NCBI GenBank assembly: GCA_005240095.1 | Contig: SBAX01000046.1 | Span: 1-32,906, forward strand | Length of the DNA: 32,906 bases | Source: Phycisphaera mikurensis | Lineage (GTDB): Bacteria > Planctomycetota > Phycisphaerae > UBA1845 | Direction of reading: 5' to 3' | Shown: piece after piece, positions 25,381 through 32,906 of the stretch | How the letters are laid out: each line of letters begins with the position of its first letter | How positions within the stretch are numbered: position 1 is the stretch's first letter | Notes under the pieces: generated by a model | The model's input: only the letters and a program-made list of their open reading frames with translations | Database searches by the model: none | What the model was told of the DNA's origin: nothing | Program-made: the position numbers and the translations under genes

Positions 25381-25453
25381 GCATGGACTGATCCGGTCGC
25401 CCGGTCGATAGTCCCACCGAGTTCGTTCGCCGGATGAAAGGGCCAGTCCATGC
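25381..25453 (+). promoter_or_regulatory. Inverted repeat covering the gdhA ribosome-binding region and start codon
   Basis: GCATGGACTGATCCGG (25381-25396) pairs with CCGGAT (25430-25435) and CAGTCCATGC (25444-25453, contains the ATG); GAAAGGGC is bulged. Confidence 0.6.
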
Positions 25454-26754
25454 CTGCCGTCGCCACTCCGCCGCGCGCCGCTGCCGCGCCGGTTACTGAG
25501 AAGAAGCTTCCCGCTGCCGCCTCGCACGTTGATTTCAACCGCATCACCGATGAGCAGTTCCTGATCGCCGCCGAGCACATGAAGCTCGAGGACGAGATTC
25601 AGCTTCTGCTCCGCACGCCCTATCGCGAGCTGGTGGTGCAGGTGCCGGTGCGCATGGACGACGGACATCTCGAAATGTTCCACGGCTATCGGGTGCAGTA
25701 CAACGGCGTGCGCGGCCCGTATAAGGGCGGCATCCGCTATCACCACGAAGTCGACCTCAGCGAAGTGCGCTCGCTCGCCGCCCTGATGACTTGGAAAACC
25801 GCGATCGTGGATCTGCCCTTCGGCGGGGCGAAGGGCGGCGTGACCTGCGACCCCACGAAAATGAGCCGCAAGGAGCTGCAAGCCCTCACCCGCGGCTTCA
25901 CGCAGAAGATCGACATGGCTCTGGGCCCGTATCGCGACATCCCCGCGCCGGATGCAGGCACCAACGCCCAGACCATGGCCTGGATCATGGACGAGTACGG
26001 CAAGAAGCACGGCTACACCCCCGCCATCGTCACCGGCAAGCCGGTGAACCTCGGCGGGTCGCTGGGTCGCGAGGAAGCCACCGGGCGCGGAGTGACCATC
26101 ATCACCCAGGAAGCGTGCAAGGCCTATCACATCAACTTCAAAGGCGCGTCCGTGGCCATTCAGGGCTTCGGCAACGTCGGCTCGTGGACGGCCATCCTCA
26201 TGCATCAGCTCGGAGCGAAGATCGTCGCCGTCTCCGACGTTGTGGGCGGCATCTGGAGCGAAGGCGGTTTGGACATCCCGAGAGTAGTTGAGCATTGTAA
26301 GTCCACCGGCTCCGTCTGCGGATTCAAAGGCGCCCGGGCCATCGACAACGAGGGATTGCTCGCTCTTGACGTGGATGTGCTGATCCCCGCGGCCCTCGGA
26401 GGGGCCATCACCCGCCGCAACGTGGACGGCGTGCGAGCCAGGCTGATCATCGAGGCGGCTAACTCGCCCATCACTCCGCACGCCGACGAAAAGCTCCACG
26501 CCCGCGGGATTCCCGTGGTGCCCGACATCCTGGCCAACGCCGGCGGCGTGACCGTCTCCTACTTCGAGTGGGTCCAGAACCTCCAGCAGTTCAACTGGAC
26601 CCACGAGAAGGTCAATCTGGAGCTGGAAGCGCGCATGCTTCGCGCCTGGCGCAGTGTGTACACCCGCAGTGTGGAGGGCGGCACGCCCCTGCGCATCGCC
26701 GCCTTCGTGGACGCTCTCGACAAAGTCGCTCAGGCAACCCGCCAGCGGTTCTAG
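25450..26754 (+). CDS. gdhA: Glu/Leu/Phe/Val dehydrogenase (glutamate dehydrogenase)
   Basis: YKGGIRYHHEVDLSEVRSLAALMTWKTAIVDLPFGGAKGGV, PAPDAGTNAQTMAWIMDEY, VAIQGFGNVGSW. Confidence 0.96.
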   Translation: MPAVATPPRAAAAPVTEKKLPAAASHVDFNRITDEQFLIAAEHMKLEDEIQLLLRTPYRELVVQVPVRMDDGHLEMFHGYRVQYNGVRGPYKGGIRYHHEVDLSEVRSLAALMTWKTAIVDLPFGGAKGGVTCDPTKMSRKELQALTRGFTQKIDMALGPYRDIPAPDAGTNAQTMAWIMDEYGKKHGYTPAIVTGKPVNLGGSLGREEATGRGVTIITQEACKAYHINFKGASVAIQGFGNVGSWTAILMHQLGAKIVAVSDVVGGIWSEGGLDIPRVVEHCKSTGSVCGFKGARAIDNEGLLALDVDVLIPAALGGAITRRNVDGVRARLIIEAANSPITPHADEKLHARGIPVVPDILANAGGVTVSYFEWVQNLQQFNWTHEKVNLELEARMLRAWRSVYTRSVEGGTPLRIAAFVDALDKVAQATRQRF

Positions 26755-26932
26755 ATCGGATTCGCGAATGCCGGTTTTGAAGGCGCGGATCCGCGCTCAG
26801 GCCCCAATCTGCGCACGCAACCTTGACCCACAGCCGCACGGCGAGGATCATTCGATTGAACGGCGCCGGCCGCAGCATTAGAGGAGGGGAGACGCCCGAC
26901 GACGGCAATCCCTAAGGCAGATGAGGGGACCA

Positions 26933-27286
26933 ATGGGCACGAACAATGTGATGATTCAGCGGCTGGGCGATGTGACCCTAGTGACGCTCCAGGATTCACG
27001 GCTTCTGGAGTCCCAGCAGCTTGATGCCCTGGGGCAGGAACTCTACCGCCTGGTCGACCAGATGGATCGCAAGAAGCTCGTCGTGGACTGTACGAAGGTG
27101 CAGTTCCTGGCCTCCGCCGCGATCAGCGTCTTCGTCAACCTGCACAAGAAGTCCGCCCTCATCAAGGGCACGCTGGTCATTTGCGGCCTGCGCAAGGAAC
27201 TCATGCAGGTCTTCGAGATCACCAAACTCACCAAGCTCTTCAAGTTCGCCCCCGATGAGAAGGCAGCCTTGCAGCTGCTCGCCTGA
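26933..27286 (+). CDS. STAS domain protein (anti-sigma factor antagonist-like)
   Basis: KLVVDCTKVQFLASAAISVFVNLHKKS...LVICGLRKELMQVFEITKLTKLF; GAGGGG SD before ATG 26933. Confidence 0.85.
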   Translation: MGTNNVMIQRLGDVTLVTLQDSRLLESQQLDALGQELYRLVDQMDRKKLVVDCTKVQFLASAAISVFVNLHKKSALIKGTLVICGLRKELMQVFEITKLTKLFKFAPDEKAALQLLA

Positions 27287-27428
27287 ACTGGGAAACTCTG
27301 CGGGCGGCGCTTCACGGTAGCCCGCGGAAAGTGATCAGTTTGGGTCAGTGAATAGGTCAACGGGTGATGTTGCCCGGAGGGCGTTTTTGACATAACATAT
27401 TGTCGCTACGTGACTTATAGCGATTTGT

Positions 27429-27515
27429 GGAGCGGTGTCCGAGTGGCTGAAGGGACCGCACTGGAAATGCGGTGTGCGGGCAACTGCACCGAGGGTTCGA
27501 ATCCCTCCCGCTCCG
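27429..27515 (+). tRNA. tRNA-Ser (anticodon GGA)
   Basis: Acceptor GGAGCGG/CCGCTCC, anticodon stem-loop CCGCA-CTGGAAA-TGCGG, long variable arm, T-loop GGTTCGAATCC; CCA not encoded. Confidence 0.95.
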
Positions 27516-27578
27516 ATGGCCGTATCGTGGCCGGATCCTCGGGCGACAACTCCGCGAACCCCCGGCGGTACAGGCACT

Positions 27579-28460
27579 ATGGATGAGATGCAAGGCATGG
27601 GAGCGGCCGCTCCCGCCGCGGGTCCCGACGGCGCTGCGCCGCACGTGCCCTTCGCCCGCCCGGTCTACTTGCCGCCCGTCTACACCGTGCCGCCCGATCG
27701 CCTCCTGCTCCCGGACGAGTCTCGCCGCATGGCCTGGGGCGATCTGGCGAGGTTCGCAGTCCTGGGCATCGCTGTCGAGATCCTCATCGTCGTCGTCATC
27801 CGCACGCTGGCGGTCATCAGCTTCGGCGAACTCGGCGAGCCCTCCGAGGCGCTCAAAGACGAGTTTCGCCGCGCCATGCTCCTGCCCACGGTGGCCCTCC
27901 GTAGCGTAGGCTGGATCACTGCGGTTGTCCTGATCCTGCGGCACCGCCATCAGGGCCCCGCTTCGATCGGGTTGATCCCCTCGCGCGTCCTCCTGGACAT
28001 TCCCCTGGGCGCTGCGATTGTCGTCCTGGCCTACGGCCTGATCGCCCTGACCATGTACACGCTCTTCTATCTCTGGCCTGAAGTAGCCGAGCAGATGCGC
28101 GAGAACGAGCAGCGGATCATGGCCTTCGTTCCCCGGCTTACGCCCTGGCAGTTCGTATTTCTGGCCATGCTGATCGGCCTGTACGAGGAAACGGTCTTTC
28201 GCGGTTTCCTCATGCCCCGCTTTCGGCGGGCCACGGGCTCCTGGGCGCTGGCCATCCTCCTGACCACCATGGTGTTCACGGTCCTGCACTCCTTCGATCA
28301 GACCTGGCCCGCATTGATTGTGGTCACCATCCTGGCGCTGCTGTTCAGCGCCGTCACCATCTGGCGGCGATCCATCGCTTCGGCGATCATCGCCCACGCC
28401 CTGTTCGACCTGTCCCAGTTCCTCGGCCTCTATTGGCTGGCGGGGGATAAGTGGGCATGA
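27579..28460 (+). CDS. CPBP family intramembrane protease-like protein
   Basis: YEETVFRGFLMPRF, SAIIAHALFDLSQF and TM helices; ORF call from 27435 begins inside the tRNA, so ATG 27579 (or 27516) is more likely. Confidence 0.85.
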   Translation: MDEMQGMGAAAPAAGPDGAAPHVPFARPVYLPPVYTVPPDRLLLPDESRRMAWGDLARFAVLGIAVEILIVVVIRTLAVISFGELGEPSEALKDEFRRAMLLPTVALRSVGWITAVVLILRHRHQGPASIGLIPSRVLLDIPLGAAIVVLAYGLIALTMYTLFYLWPEVAEQMRENEQRIMAFVPRLTPWQFVFLAMLIGLYEETVFRGFLMPRFRRATGSWALAILLTTMVFTVLHSFDQTWPALIVVTILALLFSAVTIWRRSIASAIIAHALFDLSQFLGLYWLAGDKWA

Positions 28461-28921
28461 GCCAACAGGGACGAGATCCGCAAGCCGCGTCTTGGCGGTC
28501 TATCGCCATTCGGCCCGCGCGGGCCGAGGACTATGATGCGTTGATCGCCTTGTGGCATGCTGTGGGCAGCAGCATCGAACCGGAGGGCCGGGAGGCGAGG
28601 GAGGCGTTTCTCCATCAATTGTCCCGCTTCCCCGATCTCTTTCTGGTGGCCACCGACGGCGACCGCATCGTCGGAGTCGTGCTCGGCACCCACGACGAAC
28701 GCAAGGGCTGGATCAGCCGCCTGGCGGTCGATCCCGCCTATCAGCGGCAGGGCATCGCCGCGGCCTTGGTGACAGCCTGTGGCACGGCGATCCGCGCCCG
28801 CGGCATCGGCATCGTCACCGCCCTCGTGGAGTCCGACAACGCCGCCTCCGTGGCCCTCTTCCGCAAGCTGGGCTACAGCGACGAAGTCCGCGTGGTGTAT
28901 TTCCGGAAGGCGAATCACTGA
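28457..28921 (+). CDS. GNAT family N-acetyltransferase
   Basis: ISRLAVDPAYQRQGIAAALVTACGTAIRARG, NAASVALFRKLGY; ATGA overlap with the preceding gene. Confidence 0.92.
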   Translation: MSQQGRDPQAASWRSIAIRPARAEDYDALIALWHAVGSSIEPEGREAREAFLHQLSRFPDLFLVATDGDRIVGVVLGTHDERKGWISRLAVDPAYQRQGIAAALVTACGTAIRARGIGIVTALVESDNAASVALFRKLGYSDEVRVVYFRKANH

Positions 28922-29034
28922 TGGCCGGACGCGCGGCTCGGGCGGAGCCCGCCCTCTCACTGGCTCGCTGGTGCGAGAATCGCATGTGTTTAGCATATCT
29001 TCCATGATGAGTGCAGCGCTCTCGCCATGGCGAA

Positions 29035-29260
29035 TGCGACCCCTCCAGGGTCGCAATGTCTAATCGCGGCGAGGTCCGGGGGCAGCGCTACGCTTGCCCT
29101 AAGGCTACTGTCGCGCAGGCTTTCAGCCTGCCGCCGTCCTCACGCTAAACACGTACGAGAATCCTTTCTCGCACCATGCCTGCGGGAGTCCTTTCCCACG
29201 ATCTCTTTCGCGGGATCGGAATCCCCGCCCCGTGTGTGCCGAGAAAGGATTCTCGGCACA
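29035..29260. repeat. Cluster of five short palindromes
   Basis: TGCGACCC/GGGTCGCA; GCAGGCT/AGCCTGC; CGAGAA/TTCTCG; GGGA/TCCC; TGTGCCGAGAA/TTCTCGGCACA. Confidence 0.65.
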
Positions 29261-29294
29261 GCAGTCGCTCCGACCCCCGGGGGCAGATGAGGGC

Positions 29295-29323
29295 TTTGCA
29301 CGAAAGCGCGGATCTGCTATAGT
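29295..29323 (+). promoter_or_regulatory. Sigma70-like promoter of DEAD-box helicase
   Basis: TTTGCA (29295-29300), 17 nt, TATAGT (29318-29323). Confidence 0.5.
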
Positions 29324-29361
29324 CCCGCGGTCGCGCGGCGGAGGATGTAACCGACAGACAC

Positions 29362-30657
29362 ATGCACAAACACCTTGAGCTACCTCAGGCATTTGCCGAC
29401 CTCGGCGTGGAGGTCCGCTTCCTTCAAGCCCTTCGCAAGATGCACTTCGTTGAACCCAGCGACGTTCAATGCAACCTGATTCCGCCCGCTCTGCAGGGGC
29501 GGGATATCCTCGGCCAAGCCCGCACCGGCACTGGCAAGACCGCCGCCTTCGGCCTGCCCATCCTTCAGCAGCTCGATCCCGCCGGACGCCTCCAGGCCCT
29601 CTGTCTGGCGCCTACGCGCGAGCTGGCCGTCCAGGTCACCGCCGAACTCCAGCGGCTGGCGGAGTTCGCCAACCTGCACATCGTGGCCATTTACGGCGGG
29701 CAGAAGGTCGCTACCCAGCTGCACCAACTCGGGCGCAAGCCGCACTTCGTGGTGGGTACCCCCGGGCGCGTCTGGGACTTCATGCAGCGCGGCGTGCTCA
29801 ACATCGCCGAGGTCCGCTTTGCGGTGCTCGATGAGGTCGACCGCATGCTCGACATCGGCTTCCGCGACGACATCCGCGCTATCCTCGGGAAGATCACGGC
29901 CAAGCACCAGACCATCTTCGTCTCCGCCACGCTCGACAATGAGATCAAGACCCTCGCCAAGCGCTACATGCACGATCCGCTGGAGATCAACGTCTCGCGG
30001 GACCGCCTCACCGTGGACGAGGTCGATCAGTCCTACGTGACCGTGGAGCCGCAGGACAAGTTCCGCCTGCTTCGGCTGGTGCTGGAGCAGGAAAAACCGC
30101 CGATCGCCATCGTCTTCTGCAACACCAAGCATGCCGCCCGCAAGCTGGCCAAGAAACTGCACGATGCGGGCGTGCAGGCCACGGAAATCCACGGCGACCT
30201 CGAGCAGCGCAAGCGCGACAAGGTCATGGACCGCTTCCGCAAGCACCAGATTCAGGTGCTGGTGGCCACCGACCTCGCCGCGCGGGGCATCGACGTCAGT
30301 GCTATCTCCCACATCATCAACTACGACATCCCCGTGGATTCGCAGGTCTACGTGCACCGCATCGGGCGCACGGCCCGCATGGGCCAGCAGGGCGTTGCCA
30401 TCACCTTCGTTACCCGCGAGCAGGGCAAGGAACTCACCGAGGTCGAGAAGCTGATCAATCGCGAGATTGCGTCGCGCACCGTGCCGGGCTTCACGCCGAC
30501 TCCCGCTCGACCGCCGATGGAAACACGCCGAGAGCCCGCGCCGGTCTCTCGCCTCGAGGCCCCCGTCGCCGGCGCCACCATGACTCAGACCGTCAAAATG
30601 CCTCCCAAGACCCTCGGCGGGCGCTTCCGCCCCAAACGCGGGCGACGAAGGCTGTAA
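29362..30657 (+). CDS. DEAD/DEAH box ATP-dependent RNA helicase
   Basis: ARTGTGKTAAFGLP, APTRELAVQ, TPGRVWDF, LDEVDR variant of DEAD, SATL, TDLAARGID, HRIGRTAR. Confidence 0.96.
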   Translation: MHKHLELPQAFADLGVEVRFLQALRKMHFVEPSDVQCNLIPPALQGRDILGQARTGTGKTAAFGLPILQQLDPAGRLQALCLAPTRELAVQVTAELQRLAEFANLHIVAIYGGQKVATQLHQLGRKPHFVVGTPGRVWDFMQRGVLNIAEVRFAVLDEVDRMLDIGFRDDIRAILGKITAKHQTIFVSATLDNEIKTLAKRYMHDPLEINVSRDRLTVDEVDQSYVTVEPQDKFRLLRLVLEQEKPPIAIVFCNTKHAARKLAKKLHDAGVQATEIHGDLEQRKRDKVMDRFRKHQIQVLVATDLAARGIDVSAISHIINYDIPVDSQVYVHRIGRTARMGQQGVAITFVTREQGKELTEVEKLINREIASRTVPGFTPTPARPPMETRREPAPVSRLEAPVAGATMTQTVKMPPKTLGGRFRPKRGRRRL

Positions 30658-31729
30658 TACGGCGGGAAACGCAAGAAACCTTGTGCGCAAGTGGGCCTCG
30701 CCCTAAACCATAGCCCTGAAGCAAACGGCGCAATATGAGCGATCCCATGACCAGGAGCGCCAGGGCCGTGACGAGGGCGCCCCAATCAGATACGGCGGGA
30801 ATGTTTGGTTCAAAACGAAACTTCTGCACGCGGTGGTTGCTCGAATCCGCTACATAGACGAAGCCGTTCACGGCTTTGAGGTCGTAGGGGAGATTGAATT
30901 GGCCCACGCCGCTGCCGAATGAGCCCCATTTGGTCAGGAAGACTCCGGCCCCCGTAAAGGCCTGCATGCGATGAAGGTCCCGGTCGTCCACATACACGTT
31001 GTCGATCTCGTCGATCGACAGACCGCGCGGGAAATCAAACTGCCCGTCTCCCGTGCCGGCCGAGCCCCAGGAGGTAATGAAAACGCCGTCGTTCGTGAAC
31101 TTCTGGATGCGAGGGCTGCTGTCGACAACGAACACGTTGTTCTGTGAGTCTACCGCAAGGCCGTTCGGATCGATAAATTGTCCGTTGCCATTGCCCAAGG
31201 TCCCCCACGCCATGATGAAGGTTCCATCGCTGGTAAACTTCTGCAACCGATCCTGGTCCCGGTCTACGACGAAGACGTTGCCGTTGTGGTCGACGGTTAA
31301 CTCGTGCGTGTGCCGGAACTGTCCGTTGCCGTCACCAAACGAGCCCCACATCGTCAGAAACACTCCGTCGCTGGTGAACTTCTGGACACGGTTGTTGCCG
31401 GTCTCGGCAACGTAAACGTCGCCTGTGGGCCCGATGCCGATTCCGTGGGGGTGGTTGAACTGCCCCGGGCCGGTGCCGGAGGATCCCCATTTGGTGAGGA
31501 ATAGGCCTTCGCTGGTGAACTTTTGGATGCGGTTGTTGCCCGTGTCGGCTACGTAAATGGTTCCGTTGGCGTCACCTTCGATCCCGTGCGGTCCGGAGAG
31601 CTGTCCATCGCCAGTTCCGTTGGACCCCCACTGCAAAACGAAGGTAGGAGGGTCCTCAACGGCCCAGGCGGAAGTGCAAGACAACATGAACCCACAGGTC
31701 AGAGCCAAGGTCTGAGTCGGAGCGTGCAT
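30593..31729 (-). CDS. NHL-repeat six-bladed beta-propeller protein with IPTL-CTERM-like region
   Basis: Repeated VQKFTSDGVFLTMWGSFGDGNGQF units; signal peptide MHAPTQTLALTCGFMLSCTSAWA; IPAVSDWGALVTALALLVMGSLILRR near the C-terminus. Confidence 0.88.
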   Translation of the reverse strand: MHAPTQTLALTCGFMLSCTSAWAVEDPPTFVLQWGSNGTGDGQLSGPHGIEGDANGTIYVADTGNNRIQKFTSEGLFLTKWGSSGTGPGQFNHPHGIGIGPTGDVYVAETGNNRVQKFTSDGVFLTMWGSFGDGNGQFRHTHELTVDHNGNVFVVDRDQDRLQKFTSDGTFIMAWGTLGNGNGQFIDPNGLAVDSQNNVFVVDSSPRIQKFTNDGVFITSWGSAGTGDGQFDFPRGLSIDEIDNVYVDDRDLHRMQAFTGAGVFLTKWGSFGSGVGQFNLPYDLKAVNGFVYVADSSNHRVQKFRFEPNIPAVSDWGALVTALALLVMGSLILRRLLQGYGLGRGPLAHKVSCVSRRITAFVARVWGGSARRGSWEAF

Positions 31730-31796
31730 TGGGTACCTCGTTCCAGTATCAAGAGCATCGTGTAAATCGGACAAATGCCCAGCGATTCATGTTTGC

Positions 31797-32792
31797 TCAG
31801 CAGCCGACGTTGCGCGATCCAGCCACAGCCCGGCGCAGGGTCCACGCCCCGGCGGTCGCGAGTACGGCGCCCATAGCTAAGAGTCCCCATAGACTGGTTG
31901 CGGGGATCGAGGGTCCCGCCGCTGCATCAACGGCGATCCCACTGGGTTGGAACAAGCCCGTGACCAGGAACTCCGCATTGGACCCGTCCAAGTTGGCGCG
32001 GGAGATCTGGAAATCGCCCGGCGAACCCTCGGTCCAGTACATTTTCCCGACAACAACATCCAGGGCGATCCGCACGGGCTCAACGATGGAGACTCCCGGA
32101 GTGAGAACCTCCTCGATCCCGCTGCCGTCCAAGTTGGCTCGTTGAATCTTCCCGGTGGCGACCTCGGTCCAGTAGATCTTCGCGTGGATCGTATCCACCG
32201 CGATGCCGCTGGGACTCGTGCCCGTTGAGACGACGATGCCTTCCTGGAATGACCCGTCGAAGTTGGCCCGCAGGATCATGAAGTCCGCCGGCGAGGCCTC
32301 GGTCCAGTACATCTTGCCGTGCGGCAAATCCAGGGCGACGTCCACGGGTTTGCTGCCCGGCACGGAGACGAGGTCCTCGACATTCGTTCCAAAATCAAGG
32401 TCAGCGCGCTGAATCTTGCCCGTGCCGACATCCGTCCAATAGATCTTGCCCGCCGCCACGTCGAGCTCGATCCCACTTGGGCTGAACAGGCCGGTGACAA
32501 AGTTGCCGGGGTCCGTACCATCCAGGTTGGCTCGTCCGATCATGAAGTCTGCGGGCGAGGCCTCGGTCCAGTACATCTTGCCACCGGCCATGTCGAGGGC
32601 GATGTCTACTGGCTCGAAGACTCGAGGAGCTGTCACAAGATCCTCGCCGCCTCCCGCGACCACGTCGATCCGCTGGATTTTGCTGCTCCCGACATCCGTC
32701 CAGTAGAGCACCTGCGCCCACGCCACCGCCGTGGGTTCGACGAAGTACAAGGCTGTAAACGCCCACAGGCGCGGTAGGGCACTCTGGTTCAT
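31797..32792 (-). CDS. LDLR class B (YWTD)-like beta-propeller protein with IPTL-CTERM-like C-terminus
   Basis: Repeated K(M/I)YWT(E/D) units; IPATSLWGLLAMGAVLATAGAWTLRRAVAGSRNVGC at C-terminus; N-terminal signal. Confidence 0.88.
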   Translation of the reverse strand: MNQSALPRLWAFTALYFVEPTAVAWAQVLYWTDVGSSKIQRIDVVAGGGEDLVTAPRVFEPVDIALDMAGGKMYWTEASPADFMIGRANLDGTDPGNFVTGLFSPSGIELDVAAGKIYWTDVGTGKIQRADLDFGTNVEDLVSVPGSKPVDVALDLPHGKMYWTEASPADFMILRANFDGSFQEGIVVSTGTSPSGIAVDTIHAKIYWTEVATGKIQRANLDGSGIEEVLTPGVSIVEPVRIALDVVVGKMYWTEGSPGDFQISRANLDGSNAEFLVTGLFQPSGIAVDAAAGPSIPATSLWGLLAMGAVLATAGAWTLRRAVAGSRNVGC

Positions 32793-32821
32793 GGGAGTCC
32801 CCCCTTGTTAACACTACAGCG

Positions 32822-32905
32822 CTAATTGTCATGGCGTTTGAGTCGTGAGGTTTTGGCGGTGCGGTTGCGGGCTTGGTGGTACTGGATGATGCGGGCGGTG
32901 CGTTC
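32822..32905 (-). CDS. Partial C-terminus of an ORF running off the window edge (possibly transposase-like)
   Basis: Reads ...ERTARIIQYHQARNRTAKTSRLKRHDN* on the minus strand; only 27 codons visible, family not determinable. Confidence 0.25.
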   Translation of the reverse strand, partial: ERTARIIQYHQARNRTAKTSRLKRHDN

Positions 32906-32906
32906 A

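Noticed and set aside
25249-26604. 451 aa minus-strand ORF opposite gdhA
   Set aside because: Antisense shadow; GDH motifs are unambiguous on the + strand.
27435-27578. N-terminal extension of the CPBP ORF (MSEWLKGPHWKCG...)
   Set aside because: Encoded by the tRNA-Ser gene; translation start must lie downstream.
27357-28397. 346 aa minus-strand ORF covering the tRNA and CPBP gene
   Set aside because: Runs through a tRNA gene on the other strand; shadow ORF.
29380-30690. 436 aa minus-strand ORF opposite the helicase
   Set aside because: Antisense shadow of a canonical DEAD-box gene.
32822-32906. Mobile element at the right edge
   Set aside because: Only 27 codons visible; no terminal inverted repeat or transposase motif can be verified.

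Overview
GC-rich bacterial chromosomal segment. Gene content (prepilin-like H-X9-DG protein, IPTL-CTERM-type beta-propellers, zinc-finger/Ser-Thr kinase fusion) suggests a planctomycete, but this is inference. It carries about 25 protein genes, one tRNA-Ser(GGA), and several intrinsic terminators and sigma70-like promoters. Recognisable genes include the rpsP-trmD-rplS-yraN-tatD cluster, a B12-type ribonucleotide reductase, cysK, selD, glutamate dehydrogenase, a fatty acid desaturase, an RRM protein and a DEAD-box helicase. Points most worth follow-up: (1) selD appears to be a selenoprotein gene, with an in-frame UGA at the catalytic Cys17 position that truncates the ORF call. (2) A 66-bp composite palindromic element sits in frame in the N-region of a lipoprotein signal peptide, and its two hairpin loops are complementary. 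(3) A promoter/hairpins/terminator unit between nrdJ and rpsP looks like an unannotated ncRNA or leader RNA. (4) A 16-bp interrupted stem folds over the gdhA ribosome-binding site and start codon. (5) An NrdR-like box lies next to a near-consensus promoter upstream of nrdJ. (6) A cluster of unrelated palindromes lies upstream of the helicase. No complete mobile element, CRISPR array or phage was found. No new multigene system could be demonstrated from sequence alone.
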